This document shows positions 20,159-29,684 of a stretch of 33,790 bases of DNA, piece after piece. Where the stretch lies: contig JAFAOG010000410.1 of NCBI GenBank assembly GCA_019237945.1, positions 1-33,790 on the forward strand, read 5' to 3'. This stretch comes from Deltaproteobacteria bacterium. Lineage in GTDB: Bacteria; Myxococcota_A; Polyangia; Haliangiales; Haliangiaceae. A model generated the notes under the pieces. That model was given only the letters and a program-made list of their open reading frames with translations, was not told where the DNA came from and made no database searches. Positions within the stretch are counted from its first letter, which is position 1; each line of letters starts with the position of its first letter. Both the position numbers and the translations under genes were made by a program.

Positions 20159-20551
20159 GTGCGTTGTCGCTCGCTGCTGTTTGGAATGGTACTCGCCGCG
20201 TCGACGGCGCACGCACAGCCGGTCCTGCATGTTACGGCCGCGCCCGCGCAGACGCGCACGTTGCTCGCGGCGCTCGGTGAATTGCCGAGCACGGTCGATG
20301 TCTCGTTGACGCGCGTCGACGTCACACCCGATGCACAAGGGCTCGCGGTGCGCGTCGAGCTGCGCGCGCTGGTGTCGGACGAGGCGGGAAGGATCCTGTG
20401 GTCGTCGGCGGTCCACGCGACGGCGAAAGGTGCGGCGCGCGATCGCAAGCTGATCGAACAGGATGCGCTTGATGCGGCGGCACGCGAGCTCGCGAAGCAG
20501 GTGCGCGCTCGTGCTAGCGTCGCGACCGCGTGGAATCGCTCGTCCACCTGA
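20159..20551 (+). CDS. Small exported protein, unknown
   Basis: VRCRSLLFGMVLAASTAHAQ signal peptide; 130 aa, overlaps next gene start by 22 nt. Confidence 0.5.
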   Translation: MRCRSLLFGMVLAASTAHAQPVLHVTAAPAQTRTLLAALGELPSTVDVSLTRVDVTPDAQGLAVRVELRALVSDEAGRILWSSAVHATAKGAARDRKLIEQDALDAAARELAKQVRARASVATAWNRSST

Positions 20552-21147
20552 TCCGCCACGGCAAGGTCTACAACCCCGACAACATTCGCTACGGGCGTGC
20601 GCCCGGGTTTCATCTGTCGGACCTCGGTCGCGCGCAGGCGAAGGCGGCCGGGCAGTTCATGAAGACGCAGGCGCCGCTCGTCGCCCTCATCAGCTCGCCG
20701 CTCGAACGTGCCGCCGAGACGGCGGCGATCATCGCGGGCGAGATCGGATTCGCGACGCCGGTGCCGACCGACGAGCGGCTGCTCGAGTCGCTCAACCGGT
20801 TCGACGGCCTGCACCGCTACGCGGTCCTGCAGCCGTGGCGATGGCCAAAGCTGTGGAACCCGTTCGCGCCGTCGTGGGGCGAGTCGTTCAAGCAGATCGC
20901 CGCGCGCATGCGATCGGTGATCGAGGAGCGGCGCGTGGCCGGGGCGGCGATCGCCCTCGTCTCGCATCAGGCGCCGATCTGGATCGCGCGCCAGTCGTAC
21001 GAGGCACCGGGCCGCGTGCCGTGGCTCGCGCGGCGCGGCGTGCGGTGCACGCAGGCATCGGTGACGACGCTGCGCTTCGAGGGCGATCGCTACCTCGGCC
21101 ACACGTACTGGGCGCCGCCCGACGACGTGCAGCCATCCGTGACCTAG
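20530..21147 (+). CDS. Histidine phosphatase (phosphoglycerate mutase-like) family protein
   Basis: HLIRHGKVYNP, ISSPLERAAETAAIIA, LVSHQAPI. Confidence 0.85.
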   Translation: MESLVHLIRHGKVYNPDNIRYGRAPGFHLSDLGRAQAKAAGQFMKTQAPLVALISSPLERAAETAAIIAGEIGFATPVPTDERLLESLNRFDGLHRYAVLQPWRWPKLWNPFAPSWGESFKQIAARMRSVIEERRVAGAAIALVSHQAPIWIARQSYEAPGRVPWLARRGVRCTQASVTTLRFEGDRYLGHTYWAPPDDVQPSVT

Positions 21148-21479
21148 CGGCCGCGGATCTGGTTCCACGCGTCGGCCGCCGCGCCACCGACCCAGCCGAG
21201 CCCCGCGCCGGCCGCCGCGCCGACGGTCGCGCCCGTCGCGCCGCCGAGCATCGCGCCCGCGTAGCCGCCGCCGACGGTGCCCGCACCGGGGATCACGGCC
21301 GTGCCCGCCGCGCCGAGGACGCCCGCGCCCGCGAGTGCACCCGCGGTTCCACCGGCGGCGCCGCCGAGCGCTCCGCCGGCCGCTGCGTAGCGGTTGCCGT
21401 TGTCGACCATGCGGTTGAGGTCGAAGCCGCCGTTGACGTCCTGGAGCTGCGTGATGTCGATCGTGGTGAAGTTGTGCAT
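21144..21479 (-). CDS. Double-glycine-leader, Gly/Ala-rich peptide; class II bacteriocin-like candidate
   Basis: MHNFTTIDITQLQDVNGG leader followed by GxxxG-rich 93-aa core; SD AGGAG about 9 nt upstream. Confidence 0.7.
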   Translation of the reverse strand: MHNFTTIDITQLQDVNGGFDLNRMVDNGNRYAAAGGALGGAAGGTAGALAGAGVLGAAGTAVIPGAGTVGGGYAGAMLGGATGATVGAAAGAGLGWVGGAAADAWNQIRGR

Positions 21480-21574
21480 GTGGTTGTCTCCTGTGTCCCG
21501 CTCCTTGTGCAGCGGATGTGCCGCGCGTAGCTGCGCGAAACCACGCAGCGCGGGTCGCATGCGACGTCGCAGCC

Positions 21575-21593
21575 GGTTTCCAGATTGGAAACC
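21575..21593. promoter_or_regulatory. Perfect 8+3+8 dyad upstream of the GG-leader gene (operator or argC terminator)
   Basis: GGTTTCCA-GAT-TGGAAACC; further palindromes GTCGCATGCGAC (21554-21565) and GCGACGTCGC (21561-21570). Confidence 0.45.
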
Positions 21594-21604
21594 ACGGTGC
21601 GCGA

Positions 21605-22513
21605 TCAGTGCTCGACGCCGCTCAGCTCGGGCAAGCCGAGCATCAGGTTCGCGTTCTGAACGGCGGCGCCGCTCGCGCCCTTGCCGAGGTTGTCGAGACG
21701 CGCGACGAGGAGCGCCTGCTGCGTGCGATCGTTCGCGAACACGAACAGCTCGACGCGATCGGTGTGGTTCGCCGCCTCGGGATCGAGGAAGGCGCCGGGC
21801 TCGTCGTTCAGCGGATGCACGGTGACGAGCGGCTCGCCGGCAAAGTGATCGACGAGCGCGGCGTGGAGCGTCGCGCCCGCGGCCGGCGATCGCGAGAGAG
21901 GCACGTGAACCAGCATGCCGCGCGCGAAGTTGCCGACGGCCGGCGTGAAGAGCGGCGGATGAGCGAGGAGCGCGTGCGCCTGCATCTCCGCGACGTGCTT
22001 GTGCGCGAGCGACAGCCCGTACGCGCGGAACGCGGCGAGGCCACCTCGCTCGTACTCCGCGGTCATCTTCGCCCCGCCGCCGGTGTAGCCGGAGATCGCA
22101 TGTGTGGTGACGGCGGCATCGGCGGGCAGGATGCCGCGCTCGCGCAGCGGGCGGACCAGCGCGAGGAAGCCGGTCGGATAGCAGCCGGGATTCGCGACGC
22201 GAGGCGCGGCCGCGATCTGCTCGCGCTGCCCGCGCGTCAGCTCGGCGAAGCCGTACGGCCACGCGGTGCGGTGGGCGGTCGATGCATCGAGCACGCGCGT
22301 GTTGTCGATCAGCGCGACCGTGTCGCGGGCCGCGTCATCCGGCAGACACAGGATCACGAGGTCGACCTCGTTGACGACGGCGCGCTTCGCCGCCGGGTCC
22401 TTCGCGCGCTCGCGCGGCAGCGAGACGAGGTCGACGTCACGCCGGCCGGCAAGGCGCTGGCGGATCTCGAGCCCGGTCGTGCCGTGCTCGCCGTCGATAA
22501 ACACCCGTTTCAC
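21605..22513 (-). CDS. argC: N-acetyl-gamma-glutamyl-phosphate reductase
   Basis: [54 protein letters not shown] start preferred over the 22537 start. Confidence 0.92.
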   Translation of the reverse strand: MKRVFIDGEHGTTGLEIRQRLAGRRDVDLVSLPRERAKDPAAKRAVVNEVDLVILCLPDDAARDTVALIDNTRVLDASTAHRTAWPYGFAELTRGQREQIAAAPRVANPGCYPTGFLALVRPLRERGILPADAAVTTHAISGYTGGGAKMTAEYERGGLAAFRAYGLSLAHKHVAEMQAHALLAHPPLFTPAVGNFARGMLVHVPLSRSPAAGATLHAALVDHFAGEPLVTVHPLNDEPGAFLDPEAANHTDRVELFVFANDRTQQALLVARLDNLGKGASGAAVQNANLMLGLPELSGVEH

Positions 22514-22520
22514 CAGCGCC

Positions 22521-22526
22521 AGCCTA
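22521..22526 (-). promoter_or_regulatory. -10 TAGGCT, 7 nt before argC GTG 22513
   Basis: TAGGCT-ggcgctg-GTG. Confidence 0.5.
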
Positions 22527-22617
22527 GCGCGGATCACGCCGTGTTCACGCGCTGCGCACGAGGAGGTGACGCGCCAGTCGAGGCGACCTCACGCGCAGCA
22601 GCCCCACGCTTGGAGGC

Positions 22618-23841
22618 ATGTCGCGTTCGCTGGTTGCCGCCATCCTCCTCGCCTCGACCGCTGCTCACGCCGATCCGCTGTCGCTTCACGACACCGCGCG
22701 TCCGCGCGAGCGTCACCACATGCGCATGGCACTCGAGCTCGGCGCGATCTTCGGCATCGGCCACGAGTGGTACTGGCGCGACAACGGCGCTCCCAACGCC
22801 GTCGACTGGCAGCTGCCGCACGGCCTGCGCGCCGCCGGCATCAAGCTGACGAGCACGAACGGCTGGCGCTTCGACGGCAATCCGTACGCGATCAACGCCG
22901 TGTGCCACCCGCTGTTCGGCACGCTGACGACGTACCTCGCCCGCGAGAACGGCTACTCGCTCGCCGAGTCGTTCTTGATCAGCACGCTCGCCTCCGGCAC
23001 GTGGGAGACGTTCCTCGAGCTGCGCGAGTACGGCAGCCTCAACGACGTGATGATGACGTCGCCGGCCGGCCTGCCGCTCGGCGAGACGGCGTACCAGCTC
23101 GTCCACCACTGGCGCGAGGCGAGCTACGACGTCGGCGCGGGCATCGGCGTCGAGAACGGCGCGGGCTTTGCGGAGACCTCGATGCATGTCGGCGTCAATC
23201 ACGTCGCGCTCGCGGCCGACGTGGCGACCGATGCGGCGGGCGTGCGCTCGGTCGACGTCGCGGCGAAGACGAAGCTCGGCGCGCACGTCGCGAGCGAGCT
23301 CGACTACCACGATGTCGCGGCGCGGCCGGAGCGCGAGTGGGACAAGAACACGATGATCGCGATCGGCCCGACGTGGGAGATGCGCACGCGCGCCGTCGGC
23401 CTCGACGTCTACGTGGGCGCCGATGCATACGTCGACTTCGCGATGCTCAAGAGCGAGGCGTTCGCGTCGTGGCGCGCCGATCATCCGATGGCGACGCTGC
23501 GCAACGTGCTGATGGATCGCCCGCAGCCCTACTATTACGGCGCCGGCGTCTCCGTCGATCCGCGCGTCGCGGTCTCGACGAACGGCTTCACGCTCGGCGC
23601 CAAGCTCACCGGCTCGCGCACCAGCTCGCTCGATGGCCACGACCGCGATCAGGAGATCGTCGACACGCACCTCCACATGACCGACACCGACATGCGCGGC
23701 GAGGCGTGGCTCGGCTACACGCGCGACGACTTGTCGGTCACGCTCGACGGCCGCGTCCACCGCCGCACCGGCACCGCGAACGAGGTCGACGCGGCGACGG
23801 GCGAGCGCACGGCGGTGCTCGCGGTCGGCTATCGGATCTAG
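22618..23841 (+). CDS. DUF3943-like outer-membrane protein
   Basis: Signal peptide; YAINAVCHPLFGTLTTYLARENGYSLAESFLISTLASGTWETFLE...NDVMMTSPAGLPLGE conserved-looking core; barrel-like C-term. Confidence 0.7.
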   Translation: MSRSLVAAILLASTAAHADPLSLHDTARPRERHHMRMALELGAIFGIGHEWYWRDNGAPNAVDWQLPHGLRAAGIKLTSTNGWRFDGNPYAINAVCHPLFGTLTTYLARENGYSLAESFLISTLASGTWETFLELREYGSLNDVMMTSPAGLPLGETAYQLVHHWREASYDVGAGIGVENGAGFAETSMHVGVNHVALAADVATDAAGVRSVDVAAKTKLGAHVASELDYHDVAARPEREWDKNTMIAIGPTWEMRTRAVGLDVYVGADAYVDFAMLKSEAFASWRADHPMATLRNVLMDRPQPYYYGAGVSVDPRVAVSTNGFTLGAKLTGSRTSSLDGHDRDQEIVDTHLHMTDTDMRGEAWLGYTRDDLSVTLDGRVHRRTGTANEVDAATGERTAVLAVGYRI

Positions 23842-23844
23842 ACT
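23839..23844 (+). promoter_or_regulatory. -10 TAGACT overlapping DUF3943 gene stop, 6 nt before ATG 23851
   Basis: TAGACT-cgccgc-ATG. Confidence 0.6.
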
Positions 23845-23850
23845 CGCCGC

Positions 23851-24228
23851 ATGGCGACGACGGACAACCCCTATCGCGTCGGTGCAGAACCGATCCAGCA
23901 GCTCATCGTGACGACCGGCAATGATGTCGCCGGTCATCGCATCACGAAGTACCTCGCGATCGTCCGCGGCATCGTCGTGCGCTCGCCGAGCTTCGGCAAG
24001 AGCTTCATCGGCGCGTTCCGCTCGCTCGGCGGCGGCAACATCAAGGAGTTCGTCGAGGTGTGCGAGCAGGGCCGCCACGAGGCGTACGAGATGATGATCG
24101 CGCATGCCCAGGAGCTCGGCGCCGACGCGATCGTCGGCATGCGCTACGACGCGACCGAGTTCTACCAGGGCACGACCGAGGTGCTCGCCTACGGCACCGC
24201 CGTTCGCATCGAGCCCGAGGTGCGCTAG
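23851..24228 (+). CDS. YbjQ/UPF0145-like heavy-metal-binding domain protein
   Basis: LIVTTGNDVAGHRITKYLAIVRGIVVRSPSF...RHEAYEMMIAHAQELGADAIVGMRYD. Confidence 0.88.
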   Translation: MATTDNPYRVGAEPIQQLIVTTGNDVAGHRITKYLAIVRGIVVRSPSFGKSFIGAFRSLGGGNIKEFVEVCEQGRHEAYEMMIAHAQELGADAIVGMRYDATEFYQGTTEVLAYGTAVRIEPEVR

Positions 24229-25400
24229 CGGAGGTCTTGCACCGGCTTGTACTCGGCGCTGCGGCCACGCATGTGGCGCTCGAACCACCGCTTGCGACGC
24301 GCGCGCGCGAACCGATCCAGCAGCGCATCGGCGCGCGGCGACACGCGTCTCGCGACCTCCGCCGCGGCGACGAGCGGCGCCTGCGCGAGCACGACGAGCG
24401 GCCACGCCCCCGCGCCGGGCAGCGCCGCCTTGCGATACGTCTGCGGCGACACGAACAGCCGCGCGTAACCGCGATGCAGCCCGTCCTCGAGCCAGCCCGC
24501 ATCCGCGAACGCGCGCACGTACGCCTGCCGGAGCAGCGTGCCGTCGTCGCCGCTCCTGTGCGCGGCCTTGACCATCGTGACAAACGACAGCTGCGCCGCC
24601 TCGCGCAGCGTCGTCGGGTACCAGCGCGGCCGCACGCCCATCAGCCACCCGACGTAGCGCCAGAAGTGCATCATCGCGAGGATGTCGCGGCGCGACGGGA
24701 TGAACCCGAGCAGCCCGAGCATCACGCCAGGAATGAAGCTGCCGCCCATCAGCGTCAGCAGCGCGTCGCCCTGGTTGATCGGCACGCCCCACGCCGCGCG
24801 ATCCCACGCCGCATTCGCCTCGATCTTGCGCCGCACGAACACGTGCATCACGCGCACGCGCAGCGCGCTGCCCAGCCCGGCGCCGCCGCGGCGCAGCCCG
24901 CCATCCTCGGACACCGCGATCCAGAACGCGCACGTCTCGAGAAACCGGTGTCGCGTGCTGCCGCCCGCATACGCGCCGGTCAGCGCGAGCGGCTTGGCGA
25001 CCGAGCTCTCGCTGTACCCCTCGAGCGTGATCGAGCCCGCGAACCGGAACATCGCCGTGCCATAGCGGCGGAACGCACGCGCGCCTCGCTCGACCAGCGC
25101 CCAGTCGAGCCACGCCGGCCCGCGCTCGAGATCCTCGAACAGCGCGCGCAACGACGGCGGCGCCCACGGACCGATGCCCTCGGCGAGCGCCCGCTCGAGC
25201 AGCGCGCGATAACCCTTGCCCGCCTCGTCGACGAACGCCTCGCACAGCGGATCGGCGTCGTAGTACATCGCGGCAAACTCGCGCACGACGTCATCGGGCG
25301 GCGCCGGATCGAAGCCGAGCAGCGTCTTCCATGCGCGCCGGATCTGCCGCACGCGCGGCCGTTCGAGATGGTCCCAGTAGCGGAACTCGCCGGGAATCAC
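24225..25400 (-). CDS. Oxygenase MpaB / latex-clearing-protein-like (DUF2236) family
   Basis: RYGTAMFRFAGSITLEGY, TRHRFLETCAFW, GLGSALRVRVMHVFVRR, GVPINQGDALLTLMGGSF; GTGA overlap with upstream gene sets start. Confidence 0.75.
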   Translation of the reverse strand: MIPGEFRYWDHLERPRVRQIRRAWKTLLGFDPAPPDDVVREFAAMYYDADPLCEAFVDEAGKGYRALLERALAEGIGPWAPPSLRALFEDLERGPAWLDWALVERGARAFRRYGTAMFRFAGSITLEGYSESSVAKPLALTGAYAGGSTRHRFLETCAFWIAVSEDGGLRRGGAGLGSALRVRVMHVFVRRKIEANAAWDRAAWGVPINQGDALLTLMGGSFIPGVMLGLLGFIPSRRDILAMMHFWRYVGWLMGVRPRWYPTTLREAAQLSFVTMVKAAHRSGDDGTLLRQAYVRAFADAGWLEDGLHRGYARLFVSPQTYRKAALPGAGAWPLVVLAQAPLVAAAEVARRVSPRADALLDRFARARRKRWFERHMRGRSAEYKPVQDLR

Positions 25401-25720
25401 TTCTCGCACGCCCGGTACTGATCGCAGGTCACGGCTTTCGCCGTGCACTCCGCCTGGATCTTGAGCCCCGCGCGCTCGCCGTCATCGAGCGACTGGTACA
25501 GCTGCAGCGCGTTCGGCATCAGCTGCTTCGTCTCGCCGGTGAACACCGCCCGACACAGCCCGCGCCAGCGATCGATCATCATGTCGTGCTCGAGCGGCGC
25601 CGCGCTGCCGAAGTCCTCGCACTTCTCGAACATCGCGCCCGCCTTCGCACAGACTTCCTGCGCGGACGACACGCCGCCCGGCTTGCAGGCGACGAGCACG
25701 AGGAGCAAGGCGATCCGCAC
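25397..25720 (-). CDS. Small Cys-rich putative lipoprotein
   Basis: MRIALLLVLVACKPGG lipobox; GTG start. Confidence 0.65.
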   Translation of the reverse strand: MRIALLLVLVACKPGGVSSAQEVCAKAGAMFEKCEDFGSAAPLEHDMMIDRWRGLCRAVFTGETKQLMPNALQLYQSLDDGERAGLKIQAECTAKAVTCDQYRACEK

Positions 25721-25726
25721 GGCCGA

Positions 25727-25732
25727 ACTCTA
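25727..25732 (-). promoter_or_regulatory. -10 TAGAGT, 6 nt before GTG 25720
   Basis: TAGAGT-tcggcc-GTG. Confidence 0.6.
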
Positions 25733-25765
25733 GCGCATCTGGTAGGCGAGGCCGAGCGGGTGCGC

Positions 25766-25771
25766 TAGAAC
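25766..25771 (+). promoter_or_regulatory. -10-like TAGAAC, 6 nt before ATG 25778
   Basis: TAGAAC-gcgagg-ATG. Confidence 0.5.
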
Positions 25772-25777
25772 GCGAGG

Positions 25778-26890
25778 ATGCGCCGGTTGTGGAGACGCCT
25801 GCTGATCATGCTCGGCGTCCTTGGCTCGGCGCACCTCTATATCTGGTGGCGTCTCGTGCGCGCGCCCGGGTGGCCGGCGCCGTGGTTCACGATCCTGACC
25901 GTGCTCGTGTTCGCGATGGCGCCGACGCTGCCGCTGACGATCTTCGTCGCGCGCCGGTTCTCGCGCGAGCAGGCGAAGCCGCTGCTGTGGATCGCGTACA
26001 CGTGGTTCGGGTGCGCGGTGTACCTGCTGCTCGCGGCGGCGGTGACGCACGTCGGGGCGCTATTTGTCTCGCCGCGCGTCGCGGCGGAGGCGGGGCTCGC
26101 AGGGGTGGCGGTCGCGATCGGCTACGGGCTCGTGCACGCGCGGACCGGGCCCGTCGTGCGGCGCGTGCGGGTGACGCTCGACAAGCTGCCTGCGGGCGCG
26201 AACGGCTACACGATCGTACAGCTGACCGACGTGCACATCGGGTGGACGCTCGGCTCGCGGTTCGCGGAGCGCGTCGTCGCGCAGGTCAATGCGCTGGCGC
26301 CGGATCTGATCGTGCTGACGGGCGACCTGGTCGACGGGCACGTCAAGGAGCTCGCGGAGCACGTGGCGCCGCTCGCCGGGTTGCGCGCGCGCGATGGCGT
26401 GTTCGCGGTCACCGGGAACCACGAGTACTACTGGAACGTCGATGCGTGGCTCGCGCACCTCGGCTCGCTCGGCGTGCGGTTCCTGCGCAACGAGCGGGTC
26501 GCGATCGGCGATGCGTTCGAGCTCGCCGGCACCGACGACATCACGAGCCGCGCGATGGCGGCGGGCCACGGCGAGGATGTGACGCGGGCGACCGCGGGGC
26601 GTCGCGCGGATCGGCCGCTCGTGCTGCTCGCGCATCATCCGAGCTCGCTGCCGCGCGCGGTCGAGGCGGGCGTCGATCTGCAGCTGTCGGGGCACACGCA
26701 CGGCGGGCAGCTGCTCCCGCTCGGGTGGCTCGCGCGCCTGTTCGAGCCGCACGTCGCAGGGCTTGCGCAGTTCGGGGCGACGCAGCTGTATGTCAGCGAG
26801 GGGACCGGGTTCTGGGGGCCGCCGATGCGCATCGGGACGTCGTGCGAGATCGCGCATGTGACGCTCGTTAGCGGCTCGCCAACACATTAG
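25778..26890 (+). CDS. Membrane-anchored metallophosphoesterase
   Basis: TM helices then VQLTDVHIG, LTGDLVDG, VTGNHEYY, LAHHPSS, LSGHTHGGQL. Confidence 0.92.
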   Translation: MRRLWRRLLIMLGVLGSAHLYIWWRLVRAPGWPAPWFTILTVLVFAMAPTLPLTIFVARRFSREQAKPLLWIAYTWFGCAVYLLLAAAVTHVGALFVSPRVAAEAGLAGVAVAIGYGLVHARTGPVVRRVRVTLDKLPAGANGYTIVQLTDVHIGWTLGSRFAERVVAQVNALAPDLIVLTGDLVDGHVKELAEHVAPLAGLRARDGVFAVTGNHEYYWNVDAWLAHLGSLGVRFLRNERVAIGDAFELAGTDDITSRAMAAGHGEDVTRATAGRRADRPLVLLAHHPSSLPRAVEAGVDLQLSGHTHGGQLLPLGWLARLFEPHVAGLAQFGATQLYVSEGTGFWGPPMRIGTSCEIAHVTLVSGSPTH

Positions 26891-26920
26891 CGGTGCTGTT
26901 CACTTCTTGGCGGGCCTGCG

Positions 26921-26926
26921 TATGCT
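26921..26926 (+). promoter_or_regulatory. -10 TATGCT, 6 nt before ATG 26933
   Basis: TATGCT-gatccc-ATG. Confidence 0.6.
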
Positions 26927-26932
26927 GATCCC

Positions 26933-28213
26933 ATGGTGATTCGCCGCAACCGCGCGTTCCGCCGCCTGTGGGCCGCCGGAGCCGTGTCGCTGGTCGGCGA
27001 CTGGCTGTCGTTCGTCGCGGTGGCGAGCCTGGCGCTGGCGTCGGGGGGCGGGGCGTTCGCGCTCGCGCTCGTGTTCGCGGCGCACGCGCTGCCGGGAGCC
27101 GTGCTCGCGCCGGTCGCGGGGGCGCTCGTCGATGGCCTCGATCGCCGGCGCGTGCTGGTCGCGGCGGATCTGCTCGCGTCGGCGGTGACGATCGCGATGA
27201 CGCTTGCGGCGGTCGCGCACGTGACGCTCGCGATCCCGGCGCTGCTGCTCGTGCGCAGTGGCATCGCGGCGCTCGTGCCGCCGGGCGAGTCGGCGGCGGT
27301 GCGGCGGCTGGTCGGCGAGGACGATCTGCTCGAGGCGAACAGCGTGCTCGCGGCGACGTGGAGCGTCGCGTTCGTTGCGGGCATGGCGCTCGGCGGCGTC
27401 GCGGCGCTGCTCGGGCCGGCGCTCGCGCTCGCGCTCGATGCGGCGTCGTTCGCGATCGCGGCCGCACTCCACGCGACGCTGCCTGCGATGCCGGCCCCCG
27501 CGGCCCGCCGGTCGATCGGCTCGATCGTGCGCGCGGTGCCCGCCGATACCGTCGCCGCGCTGCGCGTCGCGGATGCGCACCGGCCGCTGCTCGCCGCCGT
27601 GCTCGGCAAGGCGCCGCTCGGCCTCGCCGGTGGAGCAGGGTGGGTCGCGCTGAATCTCGTCGGCGATGCGGCGCGTCCATTCGGCGCGGCGGCGCTCTCG
27701 TTCGGGATCCTGCAGGCGATCCGCGGTGCGGGCACGGGCATCGGACCGGCGGTGGCCGCTCGGCTCGCGCGCGCGGGCATTCGCGAGTCGACGCTGCAGG
27801 CGGCGGTCGTCGCGATCGCGCTGGTCGCGATCACGGTGCTCGGCTCGGCGCGGTCGCCGCTCGCGCTCGCGATCGTGTGCTTCGCGTGGGGATGCGGCAC
27901 CGGTGCGAACTGGGTGCTCGCGCATGCCGCGCTCCAGCGCCACTCGTCGGATGCCGTGATCGGGCGGCTCGCCGCGTTCGACGAGCTGCTCGTCACGCTC
28001 GCGATGGTGCTCTCGGCGTTTGTCGGCGCGGCGGTGACGAACGCGTTCGGTCTGGGCGCGGCGCCGCTCGCGGGCGTGGTGCTCGCGATCGCGGGTCTCG
28101 CGATCGTCCGCGCGCTCGTCACGCGACCTGCCGTAACGCGCGAGCCGCAGCCCGCTTACACCCCCGCGGTCGATAGATCCTCGACGAAGGACATGCGTGA
28201 TGAAGCTGCATGA
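26933..28213 (+). CDS. MFS transporter
   Basis: NRAFRRLWAAGAVSLVGDWLSFVAVASLAL; about 10-12 hydrophobic helices. Confidence 0.88.
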   Translation: MVIRRNRAFRRLWAAGAVSLVGDWLSFVAVASLALASGGGAFALALVFAAHALPGAVLAPVAGALVDGLDRRRVLVAADLLASAVTIAMTLAAVAHVTLAIPALLLVRSGIAALVPPGESAAVRRLVGEDDLLEANSVLAATWSVAFVAGMALGGVAALLGPALALALDAASFAIAAALHATLPAMPAPAARRSIGSIVRAVPADTVAALRVADAHRPLLAAVLGKAPLGLAGGAGWVALNLVGDAARPFGAAALSFGILQAIRGAGTGIGPAVAARLARAGIRESTLQAAVVAIALVAITVLGSARSPLALAIVCFAWGCGTGANWVLAHAALQRHSSDAVIGRLAAFDELLVTLAMVLSAFVGAAVTNAFGLGAAPLAGVVLAIAGLAIVRALVTRPAVTREPQPAYTPAVDRSSTKDMRDEAA

Positions 28214-29640
28214 CACCTTCCACGCGCCCGCCTTGGGTCGCTCTTCTCTCCGGCGCGCTGCTCGCGGCGTGCGCCTCCCGCCCAGCGCCGCAGCTCGCCG
28301 CGCATCCCCAGCAGCCGATCGCGATCGCCAGCGACCCGAAGCTCGTCGACATGACCGTCGAGGCGACGACACCGCTCGTCCTCGCGAATGCATCGACCGA
28401 GCTCGGCATACGCGTCCGCATCACCGCGCACGATCTCCCCGACGCCAAGCGCCCGCCGCTCAACCTCGGCCTCGTGCTCGATACCAGCGGCTCGATGGAG
28501 GGCGCCTCGATCGATGCGGTGCGTGCGAGTGCGGCGGCGCTCGTCGGCAAGTTGCGTGACGGCGATCGCATCTCGATCGTCGCGTTCCACTCGCGCGTCG
28601 AGGTGCTCGTGCCGAGCATCGTCGTGTCGGCCGCGTCGCGCCCGCGCCTCGAGCACGCGATCGCCGGCATTCGCGCGCACGGCACCACCGATCTCGCCGG
28701 CGGCCTCGCGACGGCGCTCGCCGAGGTCCGTCAGCACGAGCTCGCGCAGGGCGTCAATCGCATCGTGCTGCTCTCCGACGGCGTTCCGAACACGAGCGCG
28801 CAGCTACCGACCCTGATCGCCCAGACGCACCAGGCGGGCATCACCGTGACGTCGCTCGGCCTCGGCGTCGACTACGACACGGCGCTCATGACCCAGATCG
28901 CCCGCGACACCGGCGGCGAGTTCCACTACCTCGAGAAGCCCGACGAGGTCGCCGCCGTCTTCGATCACGAGCTGATGAAGATGACGACGATCGTCGGCCG
29001 CGGGCTCCAGCTCCACCTCGCGCCCGGTCCCGGCGTCACGATCGAGACGATGCCCGGGCTCCAGCCCGCCGGCGACGGCTCGGTGTTCGCGACCGTCGGC
29101 GATCTGCCGGCCGGCGAGACGCGCGACCTGATGGTGCCGGTCAAGGTGCTGGCGCGCGGCGATGGCTCGACCGCCGAGCTCGTCGACGCGACGCTGACGT
29201 TCGACGATGTCATCGGCGCCTCCGGCCCGCAGCAGCGCACCGGCTACGTCGGCGCGAAGGCCTCCGACGACGCCGCCCAGGTCCGCGCCGCCGTGAAGAT
29301 CAGCCTCGAGGTCGCGCGCATCCGCGCGTTCGGCGCCGCCGCGATGCTCGACGCGATCAACCTCGCGCGCTCGGGCCAGCTCGGCCCGGCGCAGGAGCAC
29401 CTCGCGTCGGCCGTGAAGACCGTCGAGGATGCCGCGCAGCGCCTCCACGAGGACGACCTCGCCCAGCTCGCGAAGGAGCTGCAGGCGCTCGGCAAGCAGC
29501 TGGCGACGATGACGATCGTGCCGCCGCAGATCGTCGAGGACCGCGCCGTCCCGCAGCCGGCAACCGCCCCAGCCGCGATGGAGGTCCCGATCCGGCGCGC
29601 CGAGGAGAAGGCGAACGCGGTGCTCCGCGGCGAGCGCTGA
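28210..29640 (+). CDS. von Willebrand factor A domain lipoprotein
   Basis: LLSGALLAACASRP lipobox; VLDTSGSMEGASI MIDAS, LLSDGVPN; ATGA overlap with MFS gene. Confidence 0.88.
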   Translation: MTPSTRPPWVALLSGALLAACASRPAPQLAAHPQQPIAIASDPKLVDMTVEATTPLVLANASTELGIRVRITAHDLPDAKRPPLNLGLVLDTSGSMEGASIDAVRASAAALVGKLRDGDRISIVAFHSRVEVLVPSIVVSAASRPRLEHAIAGIRAHGTTDLAGGLATALAEVRQHELAQGVNRIVLLSDGVPNTSAQLPTLIAQTHQAGITVTSLGLGVDYDTALMTQIARDTGGEFHYLEKPDEVAAVFDHELMKMTTIVGRGLQLHLAPGPGVTIETMPGLQPAGDGSVFATVGDLPAGETRDLMVPVKVLARGDGSTAELVDATLTFDDVIGASGPQQRTGYVGAKASDDAAQVRAAVKISLEVARIRAFGAAAMLDAINLARSGQLGPAQEHLASAVKTVEDAAQRLHEDDLAQLAKELQALGKQLATMTIVPPQIVEDRAVPQPATAPAAMEVPIRRAEEKANAVLRGER

Positions 29641-29684
29641 TCGCAAAATTTGGCCCCGCCTCGCGCACGCGGGAGAATTACGGC

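Noticed and set aside
22534-25245. 903-aa minus-strand ORF
   Set aside because: Off-frame shadow of the DUF3943-like, YbjQ-like and MpaB-like genes
26900-28393. 497-aa minus-strand ORF
   Set aside because: Antisense of the MFS gene; charged low-complexity translation without hydrophobic core
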